From positions 1,116,001-1,180,000 of the forward strand of contig CADCSX010000006.1 of assembly GCA_902805475.1 (NCBI GenBank): a stretch of DNA of 64,000 nucleotides, written 5' to 3'. Position numbers and translations under genes: made by a program. Shown piece by piece: positions 21,322 to 34,833 of the stretch; within the stretch, counting starts at the first letter, position 1, and each line of letters opens with the position of its first letter. The notes below the pieces were generated by a model that was not told where the DNA came from, made no database searches, and saw only the letters and a program-made list of their open reading frames with translations. This DNA comes from Entonaema liquescens. Taxonomy: Eukaryota; Ascomycota; Sordariomycetes; Xylariales; Xylariaceae.

Positions 21322-22537
21322 GAGCCGACCGACGACAGAAGATCCCGATTATTTAGACGGGTTTAAACCATACTTGAGAGCATGCGGGGCCAGGCCGCCA
21401 TAATTTTTGTTTGTTTTCTCTACGGTTAATGCATCATCTTGACGATCACAGCACCTCGGACGGGCGGCGTCCCGTTGAGGGCATATACTTTCGTTTCTTT
21501 CTAATCCGACACTTTTTTACAACTATTTCGAAAAAAAGGGGAAAATAAAAAGGCACTCCTCGGGCTTGGAAATGTCGAGCCAACGACCGATGAAACGACG
21601 ATTGACGACGCGGCGTCTCATCCTATGTTACCACCAAAAAGTTATGCTTCATCTACTGTCTTATTTTTCATATTTACTATCTTTGCTTTTTCAATCCGCC
21701 TCTTCTCCGTTTCGGCCATCATTTATTAGACTGAAGGCCGACGGAGGGGATCCAAAAAACCCCCCTAGCATCACTTACGGCGTGTTTATACATATATACA
21801 TCTTATCAACGGTATGCATCGCATTGGGCGGCAGCGGGCAAACGGCGAAGGCGAGCGAGCATACTTTTGGTACTTTTACTGCTTTACACGGTATCGGCGC
21901 TGTACATATCATATCCTCTTTTTTTGCTTTGTCTCTTCTTCTCGGGGCCACGAGCATTATGGGGGTATAGGTGCATCGGTCGGCGGCGCAATGAGTGTCT
22001 GGTCTTTTTTTACAAGTCTGTTAAAACTATTGATATTTCTTTCCCTTTTTTTTTCTCTTTACATTATTTAGTACCCTATCATCGTCCTTACGAGGAACAG
22101 CACGCATATCGCTAGCGTTTGGTTTTTCATTTGTTTATCTTTTCTATTTGTATTAAAGAGCTATATACCTACCTTCTTAGGAACCCGGCTACGGGCAGAA
22201 TCAGCTTGGCCGTAAGATACCACGAATTTGTCAAATATAAACATTTTGATATATTCCAATACTTTGCATTGTCCACATAAGAAATAATTAATTCAACTAG
22301 TGAAGCGTGATATTTTCTCCATCTTGGTAAGGAGAAATTCGTAGTTTATGTCTAGAAATGCTTATTTTGTTACCTTGGGTAGCTACACACTCCTTCGTTA
22401 TTGGTGCCCAAATCGATATCCGAGGTCGGCGTTTTAACGAAGGAGTTTATTTGAAGCGCCATTATAATATACTAGGATGCCGGGTCTCCTAATCACTGAT
22501 GAAGTAGCTTAACTTATAATCTGTCACACTCTCGATT
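21322..22537. other. Convergent intergenic region
   Basis: About 1.2 kb between two convergent stops, rich in T runs and AT. Small open frames (for example 21566-21970) have hydrophobic, low-complexity translations, as expected from T-rich 3' sequence. No gene is supported. Confidence 0.45.
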
Positions 22538-24936
22538 TTAATACTCATCATCGCCGATCCCCTCCTCTCCCCTTGGTATACCAGCCTCGAACCATCCACC
22601 AAAATCCAACTTCATAAGCAGTCTATCGATCCCACCTGTGCGCCTGGGCCTGTAGCCAGTCCCCTCCTCATCTAATACGCCGTCGCCCATCCCCATCCCC
22701 TCATTTTCTTCCTCGCCATCTTGTCCGCCGTCCTCAAGCTCAGCCATAAACGCTGAGTCGGTACTTAGAGCCCTCAGGGCGGCAACGACAGCGCGCACGC
22801 CATCCTTAACACCGGCCTCAACTTCACGGATACGCGTAAGTACGTTGGCTTCCTCGGCAACCAGGTCTGCGAATGCGTCCACGACGCCCTCGTCTGCTTC
22901 GAGATCCGCCGCCGCCCAGACCCCATGGAGGCGGTGTACAAGGGAAACGATGTGGTCAGTGTTTACTAGAAGTTCGTATAGAGGATTTGTGAAGGATGGC
23001 TGAGTTAGGAGGAGGCGGCGGATAAGGGTCCGCAGATATAGCCGGTGGGCTACGGCGAGGGATTGAGGGTCGTGGTTGGGGGGACTTGAGCCATGCGCTG
23101 TTTGATCCGGTTCTAAAGGGTTGTCCGAACTACGAAGGTAATCTTGGCCATTGGGACCATTGTTGTTACCGACATGCTTGTTATGGGACGAACTTGGCCT
23201 ATCGTGCTGTTCATGTCTTCTTTTACCCGTCAGCCACCCGTGGAAATCGTCCCAAAGCCCTTTCACTACTTCAACCTGGAGGTATGCTTCAGTTTCGGCT
23301 AAGAAAAAGATAGCGGCACTGCTAGTACTCCACGCGCTCCGCATAATAGACGAGCGCACAGATGAACGTTCTCGAAGAACACGTGTCCTTGAAGCACCGC
23401 CTCTGGTGGTACTATATGGAGGTCTAGGGGGTGCTGGATGGTGCCGCCGCAATGCCGTTATTTTCCACAAGCCCGTGAGATGAAGATGTGAGCGACGGAT
23501 GGATAGCAGGTAAGAATTAATTGAAGTATAGATCTGGATGTCGGATGCTGTCAAAAACAAGTCTAAAGGTGATGGGATTTGCGACGTGAGGACCACGGGA
23601 ACGGAGAAAAGAAGATTTTGGAAAGGTGTGTCGGCGATACCGGTAGATGATTGATGAACTATACCAGCCTTGCCCTTCATGGGAGTCAAAGCTTTGGTCT
23701 TGGATAGATTCAGTCGCAACACATCCCGCGCTTTCTCGAGACCTTCGTCTTCATCTGCATGCTGGCCCTGCAATGAGCCTAGCACAGCCCATGTCTTGGT
23801 GAGGGCCGCGGCGACTTCGCCTTCTTTCACCATTACATTGTTAAGTCCAGCCCGTTTCTCATATGCGAGGTTATCGGCGCGCCGCCAGCGGTTGCGAATT
23901 ACCTCATCAGCTTGCTGGGTAAGGGTCATAGCAAACTCACCACGCCCAAGCAAAAAGAAGTCACGAAATAGAACCAACATCTCAAGGACCCTGGATAATG
24001 GTAGCAGCTTCTGTAAGATTGTCCGAGATAATGCAAGGCGGATCGATGTGATGGCTCTCGAAAACGTAGCGCTACTAAGGGGGGATGCTAAATCTGCGAT
24101 CGTCTGAAGCTGGGATGAGAGATGACCAAGTCCATTGCTGCTTAACTCTATACTACTCCTGGTTTTCACACGATTTAATGATGTTCCGATGAACAGCATG
24201 GACGTGGCCGTAGATCGTGTGACAAATAACGGTAATAATCGCTGGTTGATTGAATATCCCTAGTACCATCAGCAACAGTAACTTTTAGAATTGATGGGAA
24301 TGAGATTTCTCACCAGTTCATCTTTCTCATTCTTTTGTATGAAGAAGTCTGCATCTCCCAATATAGGTATGGTACCGTAAAGAACCCAAGCAGATACTTG
24401 CTTCAACCAAGCAGTTTCGGCAACTCTGACAAGGCTAACAGCAGTCTCCCCAATGTCAGCGTAGCCAGTCTGAAGCTCATCGCGTAGTTTATTAATAAGT
24501 TGGGCTGCTTGACAAGGAGAGCGCTCATCCTCCTTTAGCATGAATTGGGCCAAGTCCCATAGCCATTCCATTCGACGAGTCCAGCCCGAAAACTCGCCAA
24601 CAACTGCAGTCAAAGGCACGATATTGTAAGCACCGACGAGGGAGGCATCTTTCCTAAGAATGCTTTCTTCGACTTCTATTACTTTCCTCTGAAATGCGGC
24701 AAGATAGAGAGAATTGATAGCTGTTGACACCGCACGGCATATGACAGAAGGGTGAGATGCGCTGATCTGTGCAGTATAAGTGATGAGTTTGCAATGAAGG
24801 TCACTTAGGTGACCGGCGGTCCTCAACAGTTCTCTCTCTGGTGGTGATAAGATGGACTGTGCTCTGGACTCGGAATAGTCATTCCTGAGAAGGGGCGAGG
24901 GTGCCCCGATAGGGAGAGCAGGATCTCATGGAGCAT
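22538..24936 (-). CDS. Gamma-tubulin complex component GCP4 (Spc97/Spc98 family)
   Basis: Spc97/Spc98-family protein, best matching GCP4, which helps build the gamma-tubulin ring complex that nucleates microtubules at spindle pole bodies. Exon 1 is 24314-24936 and exon 2 is 22538-24259, split by a 54-nt phase-0 intron (GTGAGA donor, TAG acceptor). The start MLHEILLSLSGHP is typical for GCP4. Conserved blocks are WVLYGTIPILGDADFFIQ, then after the intron SINQRLLPLFVT and SMLFIGTSLNRV, and a GRIP2-like region with LLSIRRSHLHLTGLW. The frame breaks in exon 1 near 24886-24889 (a G4 run on the plus strand, C4 in coding sense): the N-terminal frame ends early while RNDYSESRAQSILSPPE continues in another. 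One extra base makes exon 1 exactly 208 codons and the protein about 781 aa. Confidence 0.9.
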
Positions 24937-25669
24937 TGTGGAGCTGACGAGCTGTGACGGTGTTAGAAACGCGCTTTAAGAGACTTGCAGACTTATTCAG
25001 CAATTGGGAGCTTAACCCTTGTAAGGCATGTGGAGGCTTCTTAGACCGTATCTTGTCACCGATTTCCTGAATTAAAAGAATAATGGAACCGAGGCATTCG
25101 TAACGGCACATCTGTATAGGTAAATACGCGGACAGTATTGCGTATCGGTAAATATGAAATATGAAATATGAAATAATGATGATGATTGGGATGAAGGTAG
25201 TTGTCGATGAAAGAATCAAGTCATTATTTACCTTCTAATTTCTTTTTCAGACAGAGCAACTCGAAATGTTGAGCATCTTCATATTTGCATAAAAAGCAAC
25301 AAGTATGGAATGGACTCTGTAAAAAGGGATTTTCTTTATAATTGAAACATAAATATCTAGAACGTAGATCGAGTCGCACCTGCTTTATGAGACGCCTTAT
25401 CTCCCTTCTCAACTTCTTCGTCGCGCCTACTTTCAAAGTTAGGCGCGTCAAGCGTAGTGGCACACGTGACCTAAAGAGCTATGCGCCCTGCAATATCAAT
25501 ATATATCAATATCAATATTCCTATATTACATCACATACAGTATTACCTAACCTTTTCACGTTCACATTGTTACATATCAATATTTGTTTTTCTTATCTTA
25601 ATTAACTTTTCATCTGATTAGATATATTATTATAGCCGTAAACTTAATCCAAAATTTTATCGGATCTGG
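24937..25669. other. Intergenic region GCP4 / spartin-like gene
   Basis: About 730 bp between the GCP4 start and the stop of the next minus-strand gene. AT-rich, with ATGAAAT and ATATCA short repeats. The minus-strand frames at 24926-25219 and 25224-25463 have no recognisable domains and were left out. Confidence 0.45.
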
Positions 25670-27355
25670 CTAACGTTTCGGTGCCTTACCGTTTGATGTG
25701 CTACTAATACTTGCTGAATCCGGAACCAAATTCGTCCTGAAGCTATCAGACCTCTTTGTTGCAATTGCACTACTAGTATCATCTCCTACGATGATCTCAC
25801 CTCCCCCTTTTACTTTCCCGACTACCATACCCTTTCCGACGGCTTTTATAACAGCCTTTCGAGAGACTCCAGTAACATCGATATAGACCAAGCCGACGTT
25901 TTTGACACTCCCGCCCAGATGTTTGGATAACTCTCCAGCTTCGGCTCCCCATTTGTGAGTAACCATGTTTGTCGCGGATGATGATGCCGAAGTTAAGAGG
26001 CTGCGCGTTGCATGATCAATTCCATCCGCAACAGTCGTAAAAGCCATAAGACTCTTGTTCAGCAAACCGGGCTTATATGACTCGAGTGGTTTACCATCCG
26101 GGCCGAACCCCCTTTTACCTTCTTTAACGCCGCGTCCTGCGACCGTAGCTCCCACATTTTGGGCTAACTTGGTCACCTGCCCGACGGTTTTGGACGACAA
26201 CTCGGCAACACCACCTGAGAACGTACCTATCCGGCGGACTCGCTCATGCGTTGCAGGTGTAAACGTCACGGCTTTGCTATTAGGTTTCGTTTTCTTAACA
26301 AAGCTGTCTGAGCCGCTCTGCATAGCATTGGTGACGAAATCCGACGTAGTTATGATTAATCGAGATGCGTATGCTGCTTTTGATACAAGAAATGACTTTT
26401 TATAAGCTGGGTGTAATTCCATTTCTAAGGTTTCCGGCGATGCCGGGACCACAGCAAGCTTATTCGTTCCTTCTTCCGGAAGAGTGATCTCGACGGGATC
26501 TGTTATTGCGTTAAGTGCTGCTAATGAATACCCAGGGAAGGGTAGCGTGTTCTTACCTTTAGAGCCTGGTTTCACGCCAGACTCGACGATTTGGAACCCA
26601 TCCGATAGTTCCCCTATAACACTGCCATCTTCCTCGTCTATTAGTACAATTTGGCCACCCGGCTGAGCGCTTTGGCTGCCCTTTGCGTAGCCTTCGCCAG
26701 GTTTGTATGAAGCCGGATTATATGCTGGAATCTGCTCCGAAAATTCGGCCTTAGACTTGGATGCTTTTGGCGATGATCTGGTAGAAGCTAGCGGCGTTGA
26801 TGACGAGGATTTCTCTTTCTCATTTTCTCTTCTTGCGGCCTTTGGCGGCGGTGCTCTTTCGAGGAATGCAGTGCATTGAGCCAGAATTGTCTCGAAAGTG
26901 TCTATATCCTCCTGGAGTCCTTTGCGACTGCCGACTGGAGGGAATTCGATGCGCGTAAAGGCACCGCTGTCTGGGCCGAGGTCCCATCTTGGAATGAGAT
27001 AGCTTCTAGGCGGTTGATGGTAGATCTGAGTAGTCGCAGGTAGCGGAAGATCTAATTCGGGTGGTAGATGGAGATGGAGATAGAAGTCTTCGGCGGCCGG
27101 TCCATCTTGACCATCTGGCGAAACAGGCTCGGCGAAGGGCGATGATGTCGGGACCATCAACAGTGACAATGTCTGCGGTCCAGCAGGTGTGAGGGATTCT
27201 TCCTTCCCGTAGGCGAGGTGGTAGGCAGAGACGCCTTGGATAGCGTATAGCAACCTCGGATCCTGTTGGGGGCCTGTTGTTAGCACTGCAGTACCACCAC
27301 ATGCACAATGACACCATCATAAAGTGTACCGACATACATTGTGTCCGGATGCCAT
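25670..27355 (-). CDS. Spartin/senescence-domain protein
   Basis: Protein of about 536 aa with a Senescence domain (Pfam PF06911), shared with animal spartin and plant senescence proteins; relatives associate with lipid droplets and membranes. I infer a tiny first exon 27338-27355 (MASGHN), a 75-nt intron 27263-27337 (GTATGT donor, GCTAAC branch, CAG acceptor) and a main exon 25670-27262, so that the protein opens MASGHNDPRLLYAIQGVSA. The N-terminal part (about 1-130) is a conserved beta-rich module; a Ser/Lys-rich linker (about 150-200) follows. The senescence domain runs from about residue 300 to 500 (SRLIITTSDFVTNAMQSG; THKWGAEAGELSKHLG; GLVYIDVTGVSRKAVIK), followed by a short disordered tail. 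An alternative start at an internal codon of the main exon would lose the match at the very N-terminus. Confidence 0.87.
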
Positions 27356-30300
27356 ATTTGCTCGAGGCACAACGAGATGGTGATCTAGAACTGATTCCTG
27401 AAAAGTTGTCGCTCGGTATCGAATTGCTTACTATGCGAAAAGACTGTCGTGTTTTCCAATTCCTAACTAAGATCTAGATGCAGTAAAGTCGGCGGCTATC
27501 AGATAGTAGTATGGGATGGGTTGTATGAAGGTATGGATTTATCGAGTTATCTGGCGTAACCAACAGGGGGAAAGTATGGAAACAAGATCGAAATGTCGTT
27601 GGCTCTGGGTGTATTTCGTGCACAATCGCTAAAATCTAGACACGCGGACAATGTGAATGAAAGAGCTTCGAGCGCTTAAAGGCAAGCGCCGTGTGGTTGC
27701 AAAGCTTGGAACGCAGTGCGTATGAGAGGCCTCACAGCGACGTCATTGGGTGGTTTCAGTGTGATCGCCACAGTGACTCCCTGCCAATGCTCATCTCATG
27801 TAGTGCAAGTATGTGCTACCTACCTAGGTATGTACATACATCATATTTTTACATGTACCTAGGTATATCTTTGTGAGTGCTTTCCATCCCTTCAGCGCTT
27901 CCATCTAGGTTAGGCAGTTTCGCGTGCCCTATATCACATATCAGATGAGGGGCAGCTTCTACCATTACCTGAGCATGTACAGAATGTATGGTAAGTCGTA
28001 ATATCTGGTACATTAGGTTCTTATGGTATTTTGGTGTGGGGGCTGAGGGGCTGAGGGGTAAAGAGGAAAGAAGGCGCAGCTCACCTAAGGGTTAGTCTAT
28101 TAGTCCTACCTTGCGTCGTTCACCTCTCGGGCGGGTCAATGGGGCGTCAGGGCGTTACCTTAGTACTAGGTAGTGATACTTCTCCAAAAAAGAATGGTCT
28201 TACTGGAACCCATTTACTTACTACTATGTATGTAGCCTGTCATTCACTCAGAACGCGGATTGTTGGTGACCGGTGCACTCAGACCCCTGACAGTTCTTCT
28301 TCTCTTATTTGACAACCTATTACAATCACATAGCCAAGAGCCTCATGGACCACTCGGTGGCGGTAGGAACTGCTATTACCGATTATGAAGACGCGGCCTT
28401 TTAGCCATGCGATTGTAGACGAGGGAGCCGAGACAATCCAAAAGGACGTATCGTGTTTTTCCCCGGAGAATTAACCTGCATTGTCTTATTCGAGATAGCC
28501 ATAACAAGACTGTATTGGTTATTTGGTCCTAAGATGACGGACTCTAGAGATTTGTCTCAAGGAAACCGGAGAGAATTCTATCTTCAGCCAAATCGATCCC
28601 ATGCGATAAACGTGCATATATGCAGCGGAGACCTTGAAACCGGTCAAGTTTGCCGAAACATTGGTCGGTAGCTCAAGGTTCTGCACAGCAGTTGGAAGGA
28701 ATAGAACGGGTCATCCGCCATATATGACTCTTATTAACTAACCTAAAAGCATCAATTTGAGCAAGGTTCGGCGCCAACATTACCTATCCGAGGCTCTAAA
28801 GGCTCTAAAGGTTCTAGTATTTCTGGTTAATAATAGCGATGACCTTTCTGCCGCTACATACCAGAGTCTTCCCCCCCACGGTCTCGGATGCAAGTGCTGG
28901 TGGTTGGACCGGGATCCAAATATGTTTCCCGAGGAACGTTACAGCCTACCGTGATTAACGGCTTGCAAGTCGTAAAGATGACTGGTATTCCACACCAACA
29001 TACTAACAGAAATTTTATGAAAAATGATTGTTGGATACCCCTAGCTGCCCTAGATACACTGGTCCACCAAAGACATCTAGGACTTCAATAATTCGGCCTG
29101 ACGTACGTTGGTCGAATGCAGCCCTCACAGTGCCTCGTCGATTTTGATGGGAAGTTTACCTACACCCCTTGTCATTATTAAGAGTAAGGAGACAGGCTAC
29201 CTACATAGGGTGACGGATGGGTAACATCTGAGCACATCGGGCCGTGGACGTGTCAGAAAACGTTAATACGACCTACCACACCGAGTCTTCCTTCGAACGA
29301 AAGTACCAACATGGAACGAGAAGGAGAAGGGTCAACAGTTCGAGGATTTGCTTTTTTTTCTTCCCTTCTATCTTTAAATTATTCTGCAGCATTGTATGCT
29401 TTTGTAAATGGCGTATTTTTACATGCTGCTGTGCGTCCTCAGTTCTCATCTCGTAGCATCGGAAACGACCCTGATCAAATCATCGGCCCTGATATCTGCG
29501 TTCGTTCCTTTTCCCTAGGAATAGGGAAGCCCTCCCCGGGCGACGTGCATATGAGCCTTGTCGGGGACCCGCAACCGCGGCCTGTGCACCAGATGAGCGC
29601 TTTCGATCAAAACCAAGTCGCCCGTTCATTGGACAGTAAAGGAAAAGCCGATCTTCGTCCGCCATCCAACAACTGCTTAGCTTGGGTAGATTGGTCTCTA
29701 CCCGACCCGTCCGTGTCCGGGGAACTTTAACCCTTGGAGCCTTGTACTTTCTAGGCTTGCTTGACCCGACAAGGTCGAGCTGTTTCCCTTTCTCCAGTGC
29801 CCACTTCGACGTAGACACTGTAAACCCATCCCATCTATCTTCGTCTACCAATATCAAATCAATACTCTCAAGGCGTTGTACGCTTTGGGGTTTTGTTTTC
29901 TGCCCACCGTATTATTATATTCTCGCTCTTCGTATAGCTGCAGGTCACTTAGGCCATTACATCTCATGTTATCGATGTGTGCTTCCGATCTCATAGCTAG
30001 ATTACCCCTCGTTCATAGCTATACGGTTATCATACAGGTGTTTCCTTTTTTTTTTTTTTTTAAGTGCGTTTATACCGAAATAACAACGCAGCTCTACACT
30101 AGACAGCGTTAGAAATCCCCAGCAACCTTCGTGCTCTTCACCCAAGTGTAGTTGACGAGTCGCGCCCCATTTGCGGACAGTCGCAGCTTCTTGATGCTGT
30201 AGCACATTACTAGGAATCGCATCTGACCATTCAATTCGATTAAAGGACGATCTAGAAAGGGGTCCCCGGAACACAACCCCCTGGTATTCTTGTTACTCAA

Positions 30301-30372
30301 ATATCGAATTACCTTAGGAATACGAGCGCAATCGACTCCGCCCGAACTTGTCTTTCGAAATATCGTGTCTGA
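27356..30372. other. Three-kilobase intergenic region
   Basis: No supportable gene. It contains dispersed TACCTAGGTA-like motifs (near 27823-27867), a tandem GGCTCTAAA repeat near 28793-28812 and poly-T near 30044-30061. Two overlapping frames at 29311-29730 (+) and 29480-29857 (-) are longer than most but show no domain, and the minus one lacks an ATG at its open end. Part of the region probably serves as promoter and leader of the Zn2Cys6 gene. Confidence 0.45.
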
Positions 30373-30456
30373 CTGCGCGGCTTCGTTAGCTCTGCGAGTT
30401 GTCTCAAAAGGCCTATTGGGCCGTCTGCCTCTCATTCTAAGTCTTCAGGGTCTGCC

Positions 30457-33390
30457 TTGGACCCAACCGTCACAATTTCTACTCCAATTCGCATCCAGTC
30501 CATAATTTCCCCTCCTGATCGGCCAGACGCCGATGAAAATTCGAATATAAGACAATATCAAGCTGTTCCGCAGAGGCAGTTTAACGAAGCACTCCCTACC
30601 GCAGATACCACCCTTGAACGCAAACCCCCGCCCGTATCACCCAGACAGCGACTTTTAAATACCGATACGTCACGGATAGAGGCCCTTGAAAACGTCACCG
30701 CTCGAGGGCCGGGGGATGACGGGGTCAGGGCAATGGTAGCAAGCAGCATGGAGGGGAAGAAACCCCCAAAGATGCGTCCCCCAATGCGATCTAGCATTGC
30801 CTGCACACGATGCCGGAAAAGTAAAATAAAATGTACGTTTAGTCCTTGGTCTCCTATGGATTGCCTAGAAGTACTGCTGCTGTATAATCCATAGGATAAG
30901 GTTGCGAGCATCCTTCTTACTCCGTACCTCTTGCGGTCAACTACTAATACAAGTGACCTAGGTGAAAATATTAACGGCGTCGCTCCTTGCGACGGCTGTA
31001 TCAAGACGGGAAAAGAATGTCTCTTCAAACTACCCGATCCTCCACCTCCAAAGAGAACTGAACCACCTACCGGTGCCAGGCAAGAAAGAGACGGGGGATC
31101 CGATAGGAAGAGGCTCAAAAAGATAGATGAAATATCGAAAGGTGATAATCAAAAAGCAAGTGCTTACGCCGAAGAGGTCCTTTCCGCACCTTTCTTAACA
31201 GAAGACTTGTGGGAGCAAGTATTAGATCTCTATAAGCTGCATTTTGCTCCAGAGCTTCCCTTTTTACATTTACCTACAATGAAGGAGAAATTAGGGCGCA
31301 AGTTTAAGAGCCCACAGCTAGAGAGTAACCCGGATCTTAACTTGGTACTATTAGGTGTTCTTACTCTGACCGCACGCTTTCACCCAGACCTCGTCAAGTA
31401 TCTCGCTCATATCTGCAGCAACCAGCCCGGAAACGCCAGGACTAGACCGGTTCAGACGCCGCTTGATCCCACTGCGGCGTCTGAATATTATGCCGACGTT
31501 CTCACCATGGCTTTGGGTCCGCTACGAACGGCGATGAAAACCGCCTCTATTGAGAGGGTGGCAGCTTTACTCATGTTAGGATTATATGACTGGAGTCAAA
31601 CGCAACCTAGTACGGGGGGTCTAGGCGCTTGGCTATACGTCGGTCTTGCCATTAGAATGGCGCAGTATCTAGGGCTTGGATTTAGCGATTCTCCTGTGTC
31701 AGGGGATGCTCAGCCCGGATCTCTCGAACACCAGCGAAAGGCATCTTATCAGCAGTCGCAGGTTGCATTGAAGAAAGAAGTCGGGAGACGAACAATGTTT
31801 AGCTGCTTCATCCTAGACCGCATGCTCTCTTGCGGCAAAGAACGGGTGTCTATTATACAATCAGAAGATATACGAATTCAACTTCCGTGCTCGGAGGATA
31901 AATTTGACTTAGCGATGGAAGTCCCCACAGGCTTCCTCAAGGATAAAGGACGACATGGTATGTACGATAGTGTGCTCGCTCGGTTTATTCAGTTGGTGGA
32001 CATATGGGGAGAGATTTCGAAGTTTAGTTCATCAGGCGGTCGACTTAACCCAAAGGAAAAGGAACATCCACCGTGGACCAAAGAGAGCACCTTTTATCAA
32101 CTTTCCGAGAAGCTTGACGAATTCGACGCCGAGCTTCCAGACACATTTACGTTTTCACGGTCCAACTACTTCAAGCATGAGAACCACCAGGCTTCCAGTG
32201 TGTATGTGCTGCTGCACATGCTCAGGTGTGTCTGCTTGATCATGCTAAACCGAGAATATATCCCCTTCGTACCTATTCGGTGCAGAAAACCAGTAGGACC
32301 ACTTGACAGTCCAATCTATCCGGAGGAGAAGTTCGGCGCGCCCCCTAAAGAGTTTTGGATAAATAGTGCGATACAAGTATTTAAGGCGGCCCGTGGAATT
32401 ATTGACTTAATTGAGATATGCCAAAGGAAGGACAAGTTACCCCAATCAACTATCGTCCTCTTCGCGATCTGGACCGCCTCCTTCGTAGGGCTGTATGCAG
32501 AACACTTCCCTCATATGGATACCGATAAACACATGTTGGAGTATGATTTTGAAGATCCGCGGCATTCCGAATCTGCGCCCGAAGTATTTAAGCGCGGATC
32601 GGTGGCATTCGCATTCGTAACGCTTCACAAGATGTCTATGTGGCTCAAGATGGCATCTACGTATGTGAGGATTCTGAGGCAGATGGACAAGTACTTCGAC
32701 AATATTAAAGAGGATTTCTATAAATTTGTGGTGAAGAATCATGGAAAGGGGGAACGACCATCCCGCCTCCGCGAAGGCGGCGGGGGCGGAGCACTCGAAG
32801 AATATAAACCTAATAGTGGGAAGCTGAAGGACTTTGGGTTCCTCCGGAGGGAGTGTGATAATATTGAGAGCCCTAGCGCGGTAGATGTGGCGGATCAAGC
32901 TCCATTGCGAGCGGCGGAGGCTCCAGATACGTCGGCCAAGAGCAAAACGCAGAAATCTGCTCCGTCTGGGTCTTTTACGGCAATCAATCGCGCTCCAGCA
33001 GTGCCAGCGCCAGAAGATGGGCATACATTCACTAAGGAGGGCGGTTATCCAACACCTCACCCTGAAACGTATGCCGTCCATTTGCGACAACTCGGCAGCC
33101 CGCCTCAACAGCATCAGCAGCATCAACCACCACCGCCGCAGGCTTTTCTCACGTCGGAAGAAACGCCCGATGCCACGACCATCGCTACCGGTATCCACGA
33201 CAACCAGGATTTCTGGGACGCATTCAAGAAAGAAGAGCCGCGCCGTATCGGAACGTTAGGAGATCTTGGTTACTTCTCTAGCGGGCATTCGCAGCTCCCC
33301 GACGCTGATATGCCCTTTGGAGAATCGGTGTTCATGCACCCTCTGTCAGACCCATCTTACCAGTACCTACAGGAGTTGGAGGATCTTTAA
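30457..33390 (+). CDS. Zn2Cys6 transcription factor with fungal_trans domain
   Basis: Gal4-type regulator. The zinc cluster is split by an intron: exon 1 ends at 30832 after CTRCRKSKIK, and exon 2 (30962-33390) supplies the rest, giving C-x2-C-x6-C-x8-C-x2-C-x6-C. The 129-nt intron has a GTACGT donor, a perfect TACTAAT-type branch near 30942 and a TAG acceptor. The fungal-specific regulatory domain starts near LYKLHFAPELPFLHLPTM and includes GAWLYVGLAIRMAQYLGLG and GRRTMFSCFILDRMLSCG. A Gln/His/Pro-rich stretch and an acidic tail (HPLSDPSYQYLQELEDL) may activate transcription. The 5' end is unsettled: coding-like sequence extends back to about 30373-30457 but the first in-frame ATG is at 30733 (842 aa), so an upstream exon is likely. 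The target pathway is unknown. Confidence 0.85.
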
Positions 33391-34833
33391 GACCTTCAAC
33401 TCGCGAGTACCACCACCAATAAAAAAATGAAGTTGTTGCGTTGTTATTCTGGCCAATCACGCCCGTGGGGGGAATTTTCGGGGTCTGCACGATAGTGAAA
33501 TAGGAAAAAGGAGAGAGGGGGGATATACGGGTTTTCCACAACTGGGCGTTTAGCGGTGAATTTATTCGGAGGATATGCTGGTTTTGGCATATCTTGTTGT
33601 ACGAGATGAGATGAGATGCCTTGTCGAGGTTGGCCGGATTTTCCGTCGCTCTAATGGTTGCTCATGTATTTGTTCTCCGTTTTCTCTCAGATATCCCCGG
33701 ACAGTAAGTTTGTAGGGTGTTTTTTTTTAGCAGCAGTTGCCATTACGGCGTCGGCTTGTTGGCCGTGCTTGTGAATGTCGAAAAAAGATTATACCTACCT
33801 ACCGATACCTACCTTTTATTGGCATATGTCAATGACTTGTTGTGTTTATGGTCTTTGACTAGGGAGATGAGGGGACATGCGTTGTATTCCTTTACGTAAG
33901 GTAGGCAAGTGTATATCGCGTCGCGGTAGTCCAACGCTGGTGTTGTCGTAATATGGTAAATGAGCAATAATTACGTACAAGACCCAGGCCGGTAGACAGG
34001 CAAGTCATATATTCTACGAGGACATATCCGCGAGTAAAGTCTACTTTTATATATTCGACCCCGGCAGTTCCGGTATCTAAGCTGGGTTTAGTCTGAAGAC
34101 GGGCCGATCCCGTGGGAACCGCCGCTCGGCTATAGGCATTGATATTAATTCTATATACATGGTTTATATGATACGAGAGGCTCGCATTATTATGTAAGGG
34201 GAGTTTGACTGGGGAGAGAAGAGCCAGTGGCAAGGTGTCTGGGATAAAGTGAGGTAGACTACCGAGACGGGGTAGCAGTGGAGGGTAATCTACGTTAGTG
34301 GTTCTGGGGAATTGGAGCCTTACGGATATGATGGGTTGAAGGAGGGATCAGGAGAGAGTTCATAGATTGTGTCTGCGATTATAGACATTGCATAATGAGA
34401 GATTATAAGCATCGGTGGTTCCATCCTCTGAACATGATATTATATATACTTTAGGTACTTAAACAATGCTATTACGAAATGTTGTGAGAACTGTTTATTA
34501 TATATGTATATGGCTACGAGCTATTGGTTTGGGATCCGTACTTCGTTACACATAACCTAGAATGGATCTAACATGCCGTACGATATACCGAAAGGAAAGC
34601 AAAACATTGGATCGTTGAACTTGGCGTAAGAGGCGTAAGAGGCGTATGGCTTTTTGACTTTACACCCATCTAAATTTATTCTCCGGAATTGAAAGAAGTT
34701 ACCTACCTGGAAGATATTAATATGCATAGACGATATCCGAGTTCAAAGTAGAAAGGGTTAACTCCAATATCACAATAACTCATACGGGCTCACGCATGAA
34801 GATAGAAGAATTGTGGTCTGATGATTACGCTGC
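33391..34833. other. Intergenic region between convergent genes
   Basis: About 1.4 kb between the stop of the transcription factor and the stop of the methyltransferase gene. Contains TACCTACC motifs (about 33791-33813) and an 11-bp imperfect repeat GCGTAAGAG near 34624-34646. No gene is seen. Confidence 0.45.

Noticed and set aside
21221..21403. Alternative last exon for the unknown gene at 19883
   Set aside because: No splice pair of the right phase joins it without deleting the hydrophobic segment encoded just after the first intron.
29480..29857. Minus-strand frame of 125 codons
   Set aside because: No ATG at its open end, no domain, and it overlaps an equally featureless plus-strand frame.
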